From: Verrucomicrobiales bacterium | Lineage (GTDB): Bacteria; Verrucomicrobiota; Verrucomicrobiia; Verrucomicrobiales; DEV007 | Direction: 5' to 3' | DNA length: 39,732 nucleotides | Assembly (NCBI GenBank): GCA_021648365.1 | Contig: JAKISY010000035.1 | Location: 1-39,732 of the forward strand | Shown: positions 24,185 to 31,655 of the stretch, one piece after another | Position numbering within the stretch: the stretch's first letter is position 1 | Layout: each line of letters begins with the position of its first letter | Position numbers and translations under genes: made by a program | The notes under the pieces: generated by a model | The model's database searches: none | What the model was told of the DNA's origin: nothing | Seen by the model: only the letters and a program-made list of their open reading frames with translations

Positions 24185-25516
24185 CTGCATGAGGCCTTTC
24201 TTGTGGGTTTTGAGCGATTCGATTTGCTCGGTTTCGGCGGTGATTAGGGAATCGAGCGAGCCTAGGCAGTCGGCGATCTTTTGTTGTTCGGGGAGTGATG
24301 GGACGTTCAGTTTGAACTTCCTTTGCGCCGTAATGGGCACTTGGTTTCTTGTTGATTGAGACATAACACGTGAATACTGCATCACAAATGCAGAGCTTCG
24401 AAGAGCACTCATTAAGAATTCATTTCTAAGGTGAGTTTGATCACACCTAAAGTAAGTGGCGGTAGTACTTAGAATGACAAAATCTAAACTCGTAGATAGT
24501 TTTGCTACTGGGCCAACAGTCGCGTTATGGGCAAATAAAATGTCGCCATTTTTTGCCACGCCTTTTTTGAAAAGTAGAGCCCTTTCCTTTGGTAAAAATT
24601 TACAGCTATCGAAGCTCACGCGCCCGTCCCCAAAGTCATTGGCAGTAATATAAGGAACGCCTTCTTTAGAAAACTCCTCCGCACGAGGGTACAACGCGCC
24701 ATGATTTCCGTCTAAATGACCAATGATATATTTTCTATCAATTAAATCCTGAATGCTAGTCTCCACCCACGCCCCCGCATTCTGGAACTCGGGGAAGCGG
24801 AGGGCGGGGACGTAATCCTTCTCACTGCTCAGTTGCCTGCGGCTGTCTCCACTCCGTTCCGGCTCTAAATTCTCACTTCTTTTGGGAAAGAGTTGCTGGA
24901 GCAGGCCTTTTTTGTGGTCTTGCAGGGCGGCGCGCTTGCTGCTGTGCGCGGCGATCAGCTCATCCAAGGAGCCGAGGCACTCGGCGATCTTTTGTTGTTC
25001 GGGGAGATTATCCGGAAACAGAACCAATCCTGATAGGAAACCTTGATTTGTGATTTGGATCGTGTTTTTTGCACCTTTTTGCGTAATGGGATCGAGATAC
25101 TTAAAAGCTCTCTGTGGTGATTCGAAAAAGCAATCCACAATATGTCCAATTCCAGATGAAATTGGAGTGAAGACGCCGTAAAGCGGGGAGACTATGACAT
25201 TCTGATTCAGACGGCTTTTCTTAACAATTCCAAACGGGAAATCACCAGTCGGGCTTTTTGTGTAGATCACATCATTCGGGTGAGCTAGGTGGTAGTTCGA
25301 TGTATCCTTTGCCGCAAAACTGCGCCCAAGATGCTCCTTCTGGTTGATAACACCTTTATGAACCGAAACGGAATGAACTTCGCACTTCCCGTCACTCTTT
25401 ATTTTATGCTCATTAAGGAAGTAGCCAAGGCGACGCTCCTCCCACGCCCCATCCCCCCGAAACTCCGGAAATCGCAATTTTGGCAGCAGAGGTTTATTTT
25501 TTATCGTGGTGGGCAT
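24158..25516 (-). CDS. hsdS: Type I restriction-modification specificity subunit
   Basis: This 452-residue protein directs the complex to a bipartite DNA site. It has two target-recognition domains, residues about 10-170 and 245-405. Each is preceded by LRFPEF and followed by a conserved helix (LPEQQKIAECLGSLDELI and LPEQQKIADCLGSLDSLI) ending HKKGLLQQLFP or HKKGLMQQLFP. Between the halves, residues about 214-230 (ENLEPERSGDSRRQLSS) are encoded by a copy of the 34-bp repeat found outside the gene, which lengthens the central linker. The second domain is AT-rich, suggesting exchange by recombination. The specificity cannot be read from sequence. Confidence 0.94.
   Translation of the reverse strand: MPTTIKNKPLLPKLRFPEFRGDGAWEERRLGYFLNEHKIKSDGKCEVHSVSVHKGVINQKEHLGRSFAAKDTSNYHLAHPNDVIYTKSPTGDFPFGIVKKSRLNQNVIVSPLYGVFTPISSGIGHIVDCFFESPQRAFKYLDPITQKGAKNTIQITNQGFLSGLVLFPDNLPEQQKIAECLGSLDELIAAHSSKRAALQDHKKGLLQQLFPKRSENLEPERSGDSRRQLSSEKDYVPALRFPEFQNAGAWVETSIQDLIDRKYIIGHLDGNHGALYPRAEEFSKEGVPYITANDFGDGRVSFDSCKFLPKERALLFKKGVAKNGDILFAHNATVGPVAKLSTSLDFVILSTTATYFRCDQTHLRNEFLMSALRSSAFVMQYSRVMSQSTRNQVPITAQRKFKLNVPSLPEQQKIADCLGSLDSLITAETEQIESLKTHKKGLMQQLFPNPED
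24831..24872 (-). repeat. 34-bp module copy 3, inside hsdS
   Basis: On the minus strand the sequence reads GAGCCGGAACGGAGTGGAGA, then CAGCCGCAGGCAACT. It matches the intergenic module at 21551-21585 at almost every base, and it is in frame within the HsdS linker. Confidence 0.85.
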
Positions 25517-25528
25517 GTGAGTGAAATT

Positions 25529-25615
25529 AGAGCGCCCTTTCAGGGCTTGGTGATGGTGGGGTGATGGTTCCTAGGGCGTTGCCCTGGGCTGTCGTAGTTT
25601 GCCCCGTTGGGGCGG
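25529..25615. repeat. Solo right end of the palindromic element
   Basis: Stems GCCCTTTCAGGGC, CCTAGGGC-GTTG-CCCTGGG and GCCCC-GTT-GGGGC occur in the order of the RAYT right end, with no left end attached. It lies directly upstream of hsdS. Confidence 0.7.
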
Positions 25616-25671
25616 GGGAAGTTAGAATTTAGAAGTTAGAATTAGGGATTAAATCAATGCTGCATCGGTTA

Positions 25672-25839
25672 GCTCCGAAGGTGCGGGCTATGTCAGCCCT
25701 GGGCAACGCCCAGGGGATGGAAGGTTCAACAGGATCGGAGCCCTGAAGGGGCGGTCTAATCCCAGAGGATACGCTCGCCGAAGAAGGTCGCCCTTTTAGG
25801 GCTGGTTGATGGTGTTTATAGGATACCCGGTTGGGTCGG
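25672..25839. mobile_element. RAYT deletion derivative (MITE-like), copy 4, degenerate
   Basis: The left end (CTCCGAAGG, CCCTGGGC-AAC-GCCCAGGG, CCCTGAAGGGGC) is followed by CTAATCCCAGAGGATACG and CGAAGAAGG. These resemble the last codons of the RAYT gene (CTAATCCCATAGGTATCG). A decayed right end (GCCCTTTTAGGGC, ACCCGGTTGGGT) closes it. It lies between hsdS and the DUF1016 gene. Confidence 0.7.
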
Positions 25840-25958
25840 GCACACTTCACCACCCGCGCTGCAAGCGCAAAAGCCAGCTCCCCAATTGCTTGCGGCTGCT
25901 CATCTGTATTTTTTTCACTTCTCATTTCTAAATTCTGACTTTCTTCTGTGTTTGATTT

Positions 25959-26984
25959 TTATGCTTCTTCAACCAATCGCTTTTCACGTTCAATCTCAGC
26001 AATGAGCTCTTCTTCACTGGGCAGGAATGGGATGTATTTACTCGCAAACAGTTGTTTATTCTCATGAAGCACGGAATACTTTGCCATCATCTGGTCGGTT
26101 TCTGTGCAGAGTAAGATGCCAATCGTTGGGTTGTCGCTTTCAGTTTTTTGTAAATCATCAAACATACGCACATACATATCCAATTGACCGATGTCAGCAT
26201 GAGTGATGGCACTTGTTTTGAGCTCAATAAGAACAAAACACTTTAAGATGTAGTTATAGAAAACGAGATCGATATAGAAGTCTGAGGTTTCTGTGCGTAT
26301 CAGCCGTTGACGCGCAACAAATGAAAAGCCTTTGCCTAACTCTAGTAGAAACTTTTGCAAATTATCCAGCAATGCCTGTTCTAGCTTTTTTTCAGTGTAA
26401 CTCTGGCTGGTTGTTAGCTGTAAAAACTCCATCACGTAAGGATCTTTAATGAAATCCAAATTCAGGTCTTTCCTGTGAGCTGTTTTCTCCTCCATCTCTT
26501 TCTGGACGGGCTCTTGTTCTTGCGAGCTGACCAGCCTTTGATAGTAAAGGGTTTTGTGATTTCGCTCTAGGGTTCTGTAGCTCCACTGCTGCTCTGCGGC
26601 TTCTTGCATGTAATACGTTCTCGCGGTTTCATCAGAGATGCGGATCAATAAACGATAGTGGCTCCAGCTCAATTCGGGGCGCACTGTGTCCCGAATTGGG
26701 AAAGTGAGATAAAATTGACGTATTCGGCGCAACTCGCGTTCGTCCAACCCTTTGCCAAACTCAGTCGAGAGTGCTTCCGCGAGGTTCTTGAGTATTTGTT
26801 TCCCGTAGGTGGCTCTTTGCTCTCCCTTTTGTTCTTCGACTACAATGCGTTCACCGATTTTCCAATAGCCCGCCACCATGGCGGAGTTCACCGCCGTGCG
26901 TGCATGGGTGCGCGCTTGCGTGAGAATCTCTTTAATTTCAGAGATGAACTTGTTGGGTTTCTTCGATGGCAATTTGCGGCTCAT
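25959..26984 (-). CDS. DUF1016 (YhcG-type) PD-(D/E)XK nuclease
   Basis: This 341-residue protein has an N-terminal DUF1016_N helical region (residues about 10-150: ARTAVNSAMVAGYWKIGERIV, FGKGLDERELRRIRQFYLTFP, LSWSHYRLLIRI). Its C-terminal nuclease fold has the pattern D239 (SDFYIDLVFYN) then E254-L-K256 (CFVLIELKT), a PD-(D/E)XK core. Members occur next to type I R-M genes and are suspected recombination or defence nucleases; activity is not proven for most. It starts 18 bp downstream of the hsdR stop and must share its transcript. Base composition looks more AT-rich than hsdR. Confidence 0.9.
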   Translation of the reverse strand: MSRKLPSKKPNKFISEIKEILTQARTHARTAVNSAMVAGYWKIGERIVVEEQKGEQRATYGKQILKNLAEALSTEFGKGLDERELRRIRQFYLTFPIRDTVRPELSWSHYRLLIRISDETARTYYMQEAAEQQWSYRTLERNHKTLYYQRLVSSQEQEPVQKEMEEKTAHRKDLNLDFIKDPYVMEFLQLTTSQSYTEKKLEQALLDNLQKFLLELGKGFSFVARQRLIRTETSDFYIDLVFYNYILKCFVLIELKTSAITHADIGQLDMYVRMFDDLQKTESDNPTIGILLCTETDQMMAKYSVLHENKQLFASKYIPFLPSEEELIAEIEREKRLVEEA

Positions 26985-27002
26985 TTTTTGGTGTTTGAGA
27001 GA

Positions 27003-30000
27003 TTAACTTTCATATCCGGAAAGGCCGGATATGATTTGTTGATTCGCTCGTTTTTTCAACAATGGCACTAGCTCCGCCATCAGGGCGAGTTCGCGGGTGC
27101 GGCGTTCTTTCCATCCTAGGTCGAGCGGTGCCATGAGGTCGGTGAGGGTTTGGCCATCGAAGACGAAGCGGTGGAGTATTTCGGTGACAAATTCCTCTAG
27201 GGCGCTGGCTTCGAGTCCGTGGGTTTTTGCGAGGGTTTGCAGTTCTTTGGATTCGTTCTCGGTTTTGAAGGTTTCGTAGCCAGTCACGATTTGCTCTTTG
27301 CTCAGGCCGCCGCCGGGTTTGAGCTGGTTGATGTAGGCGGTGATGTCGTCGCGCTGGTCGGCGAATTTGGCATCGGAGGCGATCAGGCTGATGACTTGCT
27401 CGCGGGTCATCTTTTGCTTGCCAGGTGCTTCCTGGGAGTAGTTGGCGAGCAGTTCCATGATGTAGTCGTAGTCGATGGTGGCGGAGGCGAAGAGCACGAA
27501 CTCGAAATCGAGTTCTTCGACTTCGGGCGGGGTGTTGTCGCCGCCGGTGTCTTGGACTTTTTTCAGCGCGTGGGCGGTGTCGATGTAAACACCTCGGAAG
27601 GCGCGGTGCTGCTCGGCGGGCAGGGTGGCTTCGATGTTGGTCTGCTGCTCGTCGCTGAGGTCGGTGTATTGGTCGAGCTGGGTTTTGAGGCGCTGGACTT
27701 CTTTGAATTTTTGCACGAACTGGCTGCGGGCAATGTCGCCTTTGAGCTTGGGCACGTCCTCGGGGGCGCAGCTGAGGCTTTGGGATTTCATGAACTCGCC
27801 GAGCTGGTTGACGGCATCGCCGAGCTGCCCGATGACGACGGGGGCAGGATCGACTAGCCAGATCTCGCGGGCGGCTGCCTCACCTTGTCCGCCGGAGAAG
27901 AGCTTGATCGCTTCATCGACGGCGTCTTGCTGCTGGCGAAAGTCGAGGATTTTTCCGGAGGGCTTGGTATCGTTGAGCACGCGGTTGGTGCGGGAGAAGG
28001 CTTGGATGAGGCCGTGGTATTTGAGTTTTTTGTCGCAGTAGAGGGTGTTGAGGTATTTGGAATCGAAGCCAGTGAGCAACATATCGACGACAATGGTGAT
28101 GTCGATTTTCTCGCTGTGTGGATGGTCGCTGTTGGGGAATTGTTGGCTTTTGATACGATCCTGCACGTCTTGGTAGTAGGCGTCGAACTCGGTGATACGG
28201 TGATTGGTGCTGTATTGCGTGTTGTAGTCCTGGATGATGGCTTCGAGCGCTGCCTTTTTTTTGTCGGGCTCTTGCTTATTGTCGGCTTTTTCCTGCGGCA
28301 GGTCTTCTTGCAGTTGTTTGACATCTTTATCGCCCTCGGCGGGTGGGGAGAAGGCGCAGGCGATATTCAGCGGGCGGAAGTCGGGGTCGTCTGCTTGGCG
28401 CTGGGCCTGGAGGCTGCGGAAGAGCTGGTAGTATTCGATCGCGTCGTTGATGGAGGCGGTGGCGAAGAGGGCGTTGAACTTGCGCCCTGCGGTGACGGCG
28501 TGGTGGCGGGCGAGGATGGCTTCGATGACGGCTTGCTTGGCGAGGGGTTCGCCAGGTTTGAGTGCTGTCTCTCCCTCGGGCTTGAAGTAGTCGATCTGGA
28601 ACTTGAGCACATTGCGATCTTCGATGGCGTTGGTGATGGTGTAGCTGTGCAGTTCTTTCTCGAAGATGTCGGCGGTGGTCTTGTAGGTGAGCTCGTCGCC
28701 TTCGATCTGGCGGGCGGTGGCGTTTTGCTCAAAGATGGGGGTGCCGGTGAAGCCGAAGAGTTGGGAGTTGGGGAAAAAGGCTTTGATGGCGCGGTGGTTC
28801 TCGCCGAACTGAGAGCGGTGGCATTCGTCGAAGATGAAGACGATGCGCTGGTCGCGCAGGGGGGCGAGTTGCTCTTTGTAAGTTGCCCGCTTGGATTGTT
28901 TTTGTTGCTGGTTCTGCGGGCTGCCTTCGTTGAGCGCGATGCCGAGCTTCTGGATGGTGGTGACGATGACCTTGTCGGCGTAGTCGTCCGAGAGTAAGCG
29001 GCGCACGAGGGTGGCGGTATTGGTATTTTCCTCGACGCAGCCTGCTTGGAATTTATTGAACTCCTCGCGGGTCTGGCGGTCGAGGTCTTTGCGATCGACA
29101 ACGAAGAGGCATTTCTCGATGTCGGGGTTGTCCTTGAGCAGGGTGGAGGCTTTGAAGGAGGTGAGCGTCTTGCCGCTGCCGGTGGTGTGCCAGATGTAGC
29201 CGTTGCCGCTGTTCTGGTGGATGCAGTTGATGATGTCTTTAACGGCGTAGATCTGGTAGGGGCGCATCATCAGCATCTTCTGCTCGCTGGCGACGAGCAC
29301 CATGTAGCGGCTGATGGTCTCGCCGAGGGTGCATTTGGGCAGGAAGTGGTCGGCGAACTGGTCGAGGCGGGTGATCTTTTGGTTGTCGCGGTCGGCGAAT
29401 TGGTAAACGGGCAGGAATTTTTCGTCGACGTCGAAGGCGAAGTGGCGGTTGTTATTATTGGCGAAGTAGCAGGTATCGCTGCGGTTGCTGACGATGAAGA
29501 GCTGCATGAAGCTGAGCAGCGTATTGGTGTAGCCGTTGCCGGGGTCTTTCTTGTAATCGACGATCTGCTGCATCGCGCGGCGCGGGCTGACGTCGAGGGT
29601 TTTTAACTCGATCTGCACCACGGGGATGCCGTTGATGAGGAGGATGACATCGTAGCGGTGGTGGCTGCTGCGGGTATTGATGCGCAGTTGGTTGACGACT
29701 TCAAAGGTGTTTTTGCACCAGTCCTTGATGTTGACGAGGGTGAAGTTGAGCGGGGTGCCATCGTCGCGCTCGAAGCTGTTGCGGGTGCGCAGGATCTGGG
29801 CGGATTTGAAGACGTCCGGGGTGGTGATCTCGTCGAGCAGGCGGGCGAACTCGCTGTCGGTGAGGGTGACGGCATTGAGAGCTTGGAACTTTTCGCGGAA
29901 GTTGGCTTCCAGGGCGTCGCGGTCGCGGATATCGGGGCGGTGCTTGTATTTGAGGCTGGTGAGCTTTGCGATGAAATCGTCCTCGATATCCCCTTCCTTG

Positions 30001-30056
30001 ACGACTGGTGACGGGGAAGCTGGATGGGAACTGTAGCTGGTTTTTGAGGATGGCAT
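27003..30056 (-). CDS. hsdR: Type I restriction enzyme endonuclease/translocase subunit
   Basis: This 1017-residue protein has the nuclease core near its N terminus: D136 (HHRYDVILLINGIP), then E150-L-K152 (VVQIELKT). The superfamily 2 motor follows with Walker A HTTGSGKT (GSGK at 293-296), DECH (410-413), FGFTGTPI and DMLLTGFDSKYLNTLY, then QAFSRTNRV. It translocates DNA and cuts unmodified targets when bound to HsdM and HsdS. I chose the ATG at 30056; an in-frame start at 30128 adds a hydrophobic, unconserved 24 residues. It is the first gene of the locus, 18 bp before the DUF1016 gene. The C-terminal helical part, which contacts the methylase core, is complete. Confidence 0.96.
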   Translation of the reverse strand: MPSSKTSYSSHPASPSPVVKEGDIEDDFIAKLTSLKYKHRPDIRDRDALEANFREKFQALNAVTLTDSEFARLLDEITTPDVFKSAQILRTRNSFERDDGTPLNFTLVNIKDWCKNTFEVVNQLRINTRSSHHRYDVILLINGIPVVQIELKTLDVSPRRAMQQIVDYKKDPGNGYTNTLLSFMQLFIVSNRSDTCYFANNNNRHFAFDVDEKFLPVYQFADRDNQKITRLDQFADHFLPKCTLGETISRYMVLVASEQKMLMMRPYQIYAVKDIINCIHQNSGNGYIWHTTGSGKTLTSFKASTLLKDNPDIEKCLFVVDRKDLDRQTREEFNKFQAGCVEENTNTATLVRRLLSDDYADKVIVTTIQKLGIALNEGSPQNQQQKQSKRATYKEQLAPLRDQRIVFIFDECHRSQFGENHRAIKAFFPNSQLFGFTGTPIFEQNATARQIEGDELTYKTTADIFEKELHSYTITNAIEDRNVLKFQIDYFKPEGETALKPGEPLAKQAVIEAILARHHAVTAGRKFNALFATASINDAIEYYQLFRSLQAQRQADDPDFRPLNIACAFSPPAEGDKDVKQLQEDLPQEKADNKQEPDKKKAALEAIIQDYNTQYSTNHRITEFDAYYQDVQDRIKSQQFPNSDHPHSEKIDITIVVDMLLTGFDSKYLNTLYCDKKLKYHGLIQAFSRTNRVLNDTKPSGKILDFRQQQDAVDEAIKLFSGGQGEAAAREIWLVDPAPVVIGQLGDAVNQLGEFMKSQSLSCAPEDVPKLKGDIARSQFVQKFKEVQRLKTQLDQYTDLSDEQQTNIEATLPAEQHRAFRGVYIDTAHALKKVQDTGGDNTPPEVEELDFEFVLFASATIDYDYIMELLANYSQEAPGKQKMTREQVISLIASDAKFADQRDDITAYINQLKPGGGLSKEQIVTGYETFKTENESKELQTLAKTHGLEASALEEFVTEILHRFVFDGQTLTDLMAPLDLGWKERRTRELALMAELVPLLKKRANQQIISGLSGYES

Positions 30057-30339
30057 CGTAGTATAAAAAAGGTTAAACCAAAGCTGTGTCCAGTCGAGTA
30101 AAAGATAGCTAGCTAATAATTTAACCACCTCTTATCAAAGCAAAGCTTGCCACGAGCACAGCCCTCCCCTTATTCTTCGATTCGTAGGCACAACACGCAG
30201 CCGGAAGCAAGGGAACACCGATCTGAATCCCTTCCATTGCCATCTGCAGTTTAAACGTCAAAAAAAACGAATACATTTTCCTGAAATCCGTCTTACCCGA
30301 CGCTATATAACTACCTGCCATTGAACTAAAATCGACCTC

Positions 30340-31425
30340 ATGAATAAAACCACACTCACCTCAATCCTTGCATCCGCATCCCTACTCGCTGTGTCCTGTA
30401 GTGATAGCGATAAAAAGCCCGCCGCCCCTAGTGCTGAATCCTCAACCAAATCCTCCACAGAAACGGCCGCAAAAACCACCCCTGTCACCGATGAAAACTA
30501 CAGCCTCGCGGAAACCCAAGTGATCATCGGCGAATATGTGCAAAAGATAGCCAAAAACACGGGCACCGATGGCGTCGGAGTCTGGTGGCATATTCCCAAA
30601 GGAGCGGATCCCAAAGATAAAACCATCATGCGCTCTAACTTCGATACGATTTACTCGTGGGGAGTTTTTGATCTGACCGAACCCGCGACCATCGTGATGC
30701 CTGAAACGGGCGGGCGCTACCACACCGCATGGGTGATGTCCGAGGAACATTACAACCCCTTCGCGCTAACCAAACCTGGTGAATACGAACTGACCAAAGA
30801 AAACGTAGGCACCAAGTATTGCATCATCGTTGTTCGCACTCAAGCCAACGTGCGTGACCCGAAAGACCTCGCAGCGGCGATTGCGGTGCAAAAGAAAATC
30901 GCCGTCAAACAAAAATCCAAGGGCAGCTACACAGCTTCGCATCAGTGGGACAAAGATGAGATCCTCAAGATGCGCGAGAAGTATCAAAAAATCGCCAAAG
31001 ATGAAAAAATCAGCCCGGACCTTTATTTTGGCAAAAAAGGCGAACGCACACTCAAAGAGCACAACTGTGGAACCGCCATCGGTTGGGGAGGGTTCACGCC
31101 TGACCAAGCCGCTTACATCGATTATTACCCTACTAGCGATGCTCCACAAACCCTAACGCTCAAAGATGTGCCAGCCAAAGCCTTCTGGTCTATCACGGTG
31201 TATGACAAAGGTGGTTTTGCGCAAACCGAGACTTATAACATCAACTCGCAATTTGCCAAAACGAACGACGATGGCAGCGTGATCATCCACTTCGGTGGCG
31301 ACCCATCACAAGACAACTACATGGAGACTTTCAAAGACTGGACCTTCATCCTGCGCCTCTATCAGCCCAAAGATAACTACCTCGACAAAAGCTGGAAACG
31401 TCCCGAATTGGAAATGGTAAAATAA
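30340..31425 (+). CDS. DUF1254/DUF1214 lipoprotein
   Basis: This 361-residue protein has a lipoprotein signal peptide with lipobox LLAVSC, then a Ser/Thr/Ala-rich linker to residue about 48. The DUF1254-like part (RSNFDTIYSWGVFDLTEPATIVMPETGGRYHTAWVMSEEHYNPF) and the DUF1214-like end (DVPAKAFWSITVYDKGGFAQTE, DDGSVIIHFGGDP, WTFILRLYQP, DKSWKRPELEMVK) are both recognisable. Function is unknown; the family is exported in many bacteria. It is shorter than its downstream neighbour because the first domain is reduced. The upstream gap to hsdR (283 bp) shows no gene. Probably anchored in the outer or inner membrane facing the periplasm. Confidence 0.8.
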   Translation: MNKTTLTSILASASLLAVSCSDSDKKPAAPSAESSTKSSTETAAKTTPVTDENYSLAETQVIIGEYVQKIAKNTGTDGVGVWWHIPKGADPKDKTIMRSNFDTIYSWGVFDLTEPATIVMPETGGRYHTAWVMSEEHYNPFALTKPGEYELTKENVGTKYCIIVVRTQANVRDPKDLAAAIAVQKKIAVKQKSKGSYTASHQWDKDEILKMREKYQKIAKDEKISPDLYFGKKGERTLKEHNCGTAIGWGGFTPDQAAYIDYYPTSDAPQTLTLKDVPAKAFWSITVYDKGGFAQTETYNINSQFAKTNDDGSVIIHFGGDPSQDNYMETFKDWTFILRLYQPKDNYLDKSWKRPELEMVK

Positions 31426-31519
31426 ATGTAACCATTGGCTCTGCCTATCTGCGCAGCGTTTCGCGCCAAGCGACTCTATCAACCCAATCCATCTCACACA
31501 ACACAGCAAAAAAATATTT

Positions 31520-31599
31520 AACCGCAGATTGCGCAGATTCCGCAGATGTTTTTAAATTTTAACCCCTTTTATCTGCGCCCATCTGCGTCATCTGCGGTT
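31520..31599. repeat. Period-9 GCAGAT repeats forming a large hairpin
   Basis: Left side: CCGCAGATT, GCGCAGATT, CCGCAGATG (31522-31548). The right side, read on the minus strand, is CCGCAGATG, ACGCAGATG, GGCGCAGAT (about 31571-31597). The outer AACCGCAGA and TCTGCGGTT pair over 9 bp. It lies between the two DUF1254 genes and may attenuate or end the first transcript. Confidence 0.65.
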
Positions 31600-31655
31600 C
31601 CCGTCTTCCTCCGAAAAAATATCGTGTCATGTGAATCAATCTAATCAACTATCTA

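Noticed and set aside
27885..28997. A 370-codon open frame on the + strand opposite hsdR
   Set aside because: It is antisense to conserved HsdR motor sequence. Its product is a Val/Gly/Glu/Leu-rich string typical of a high-GC shadow frame, with no domain pattern.
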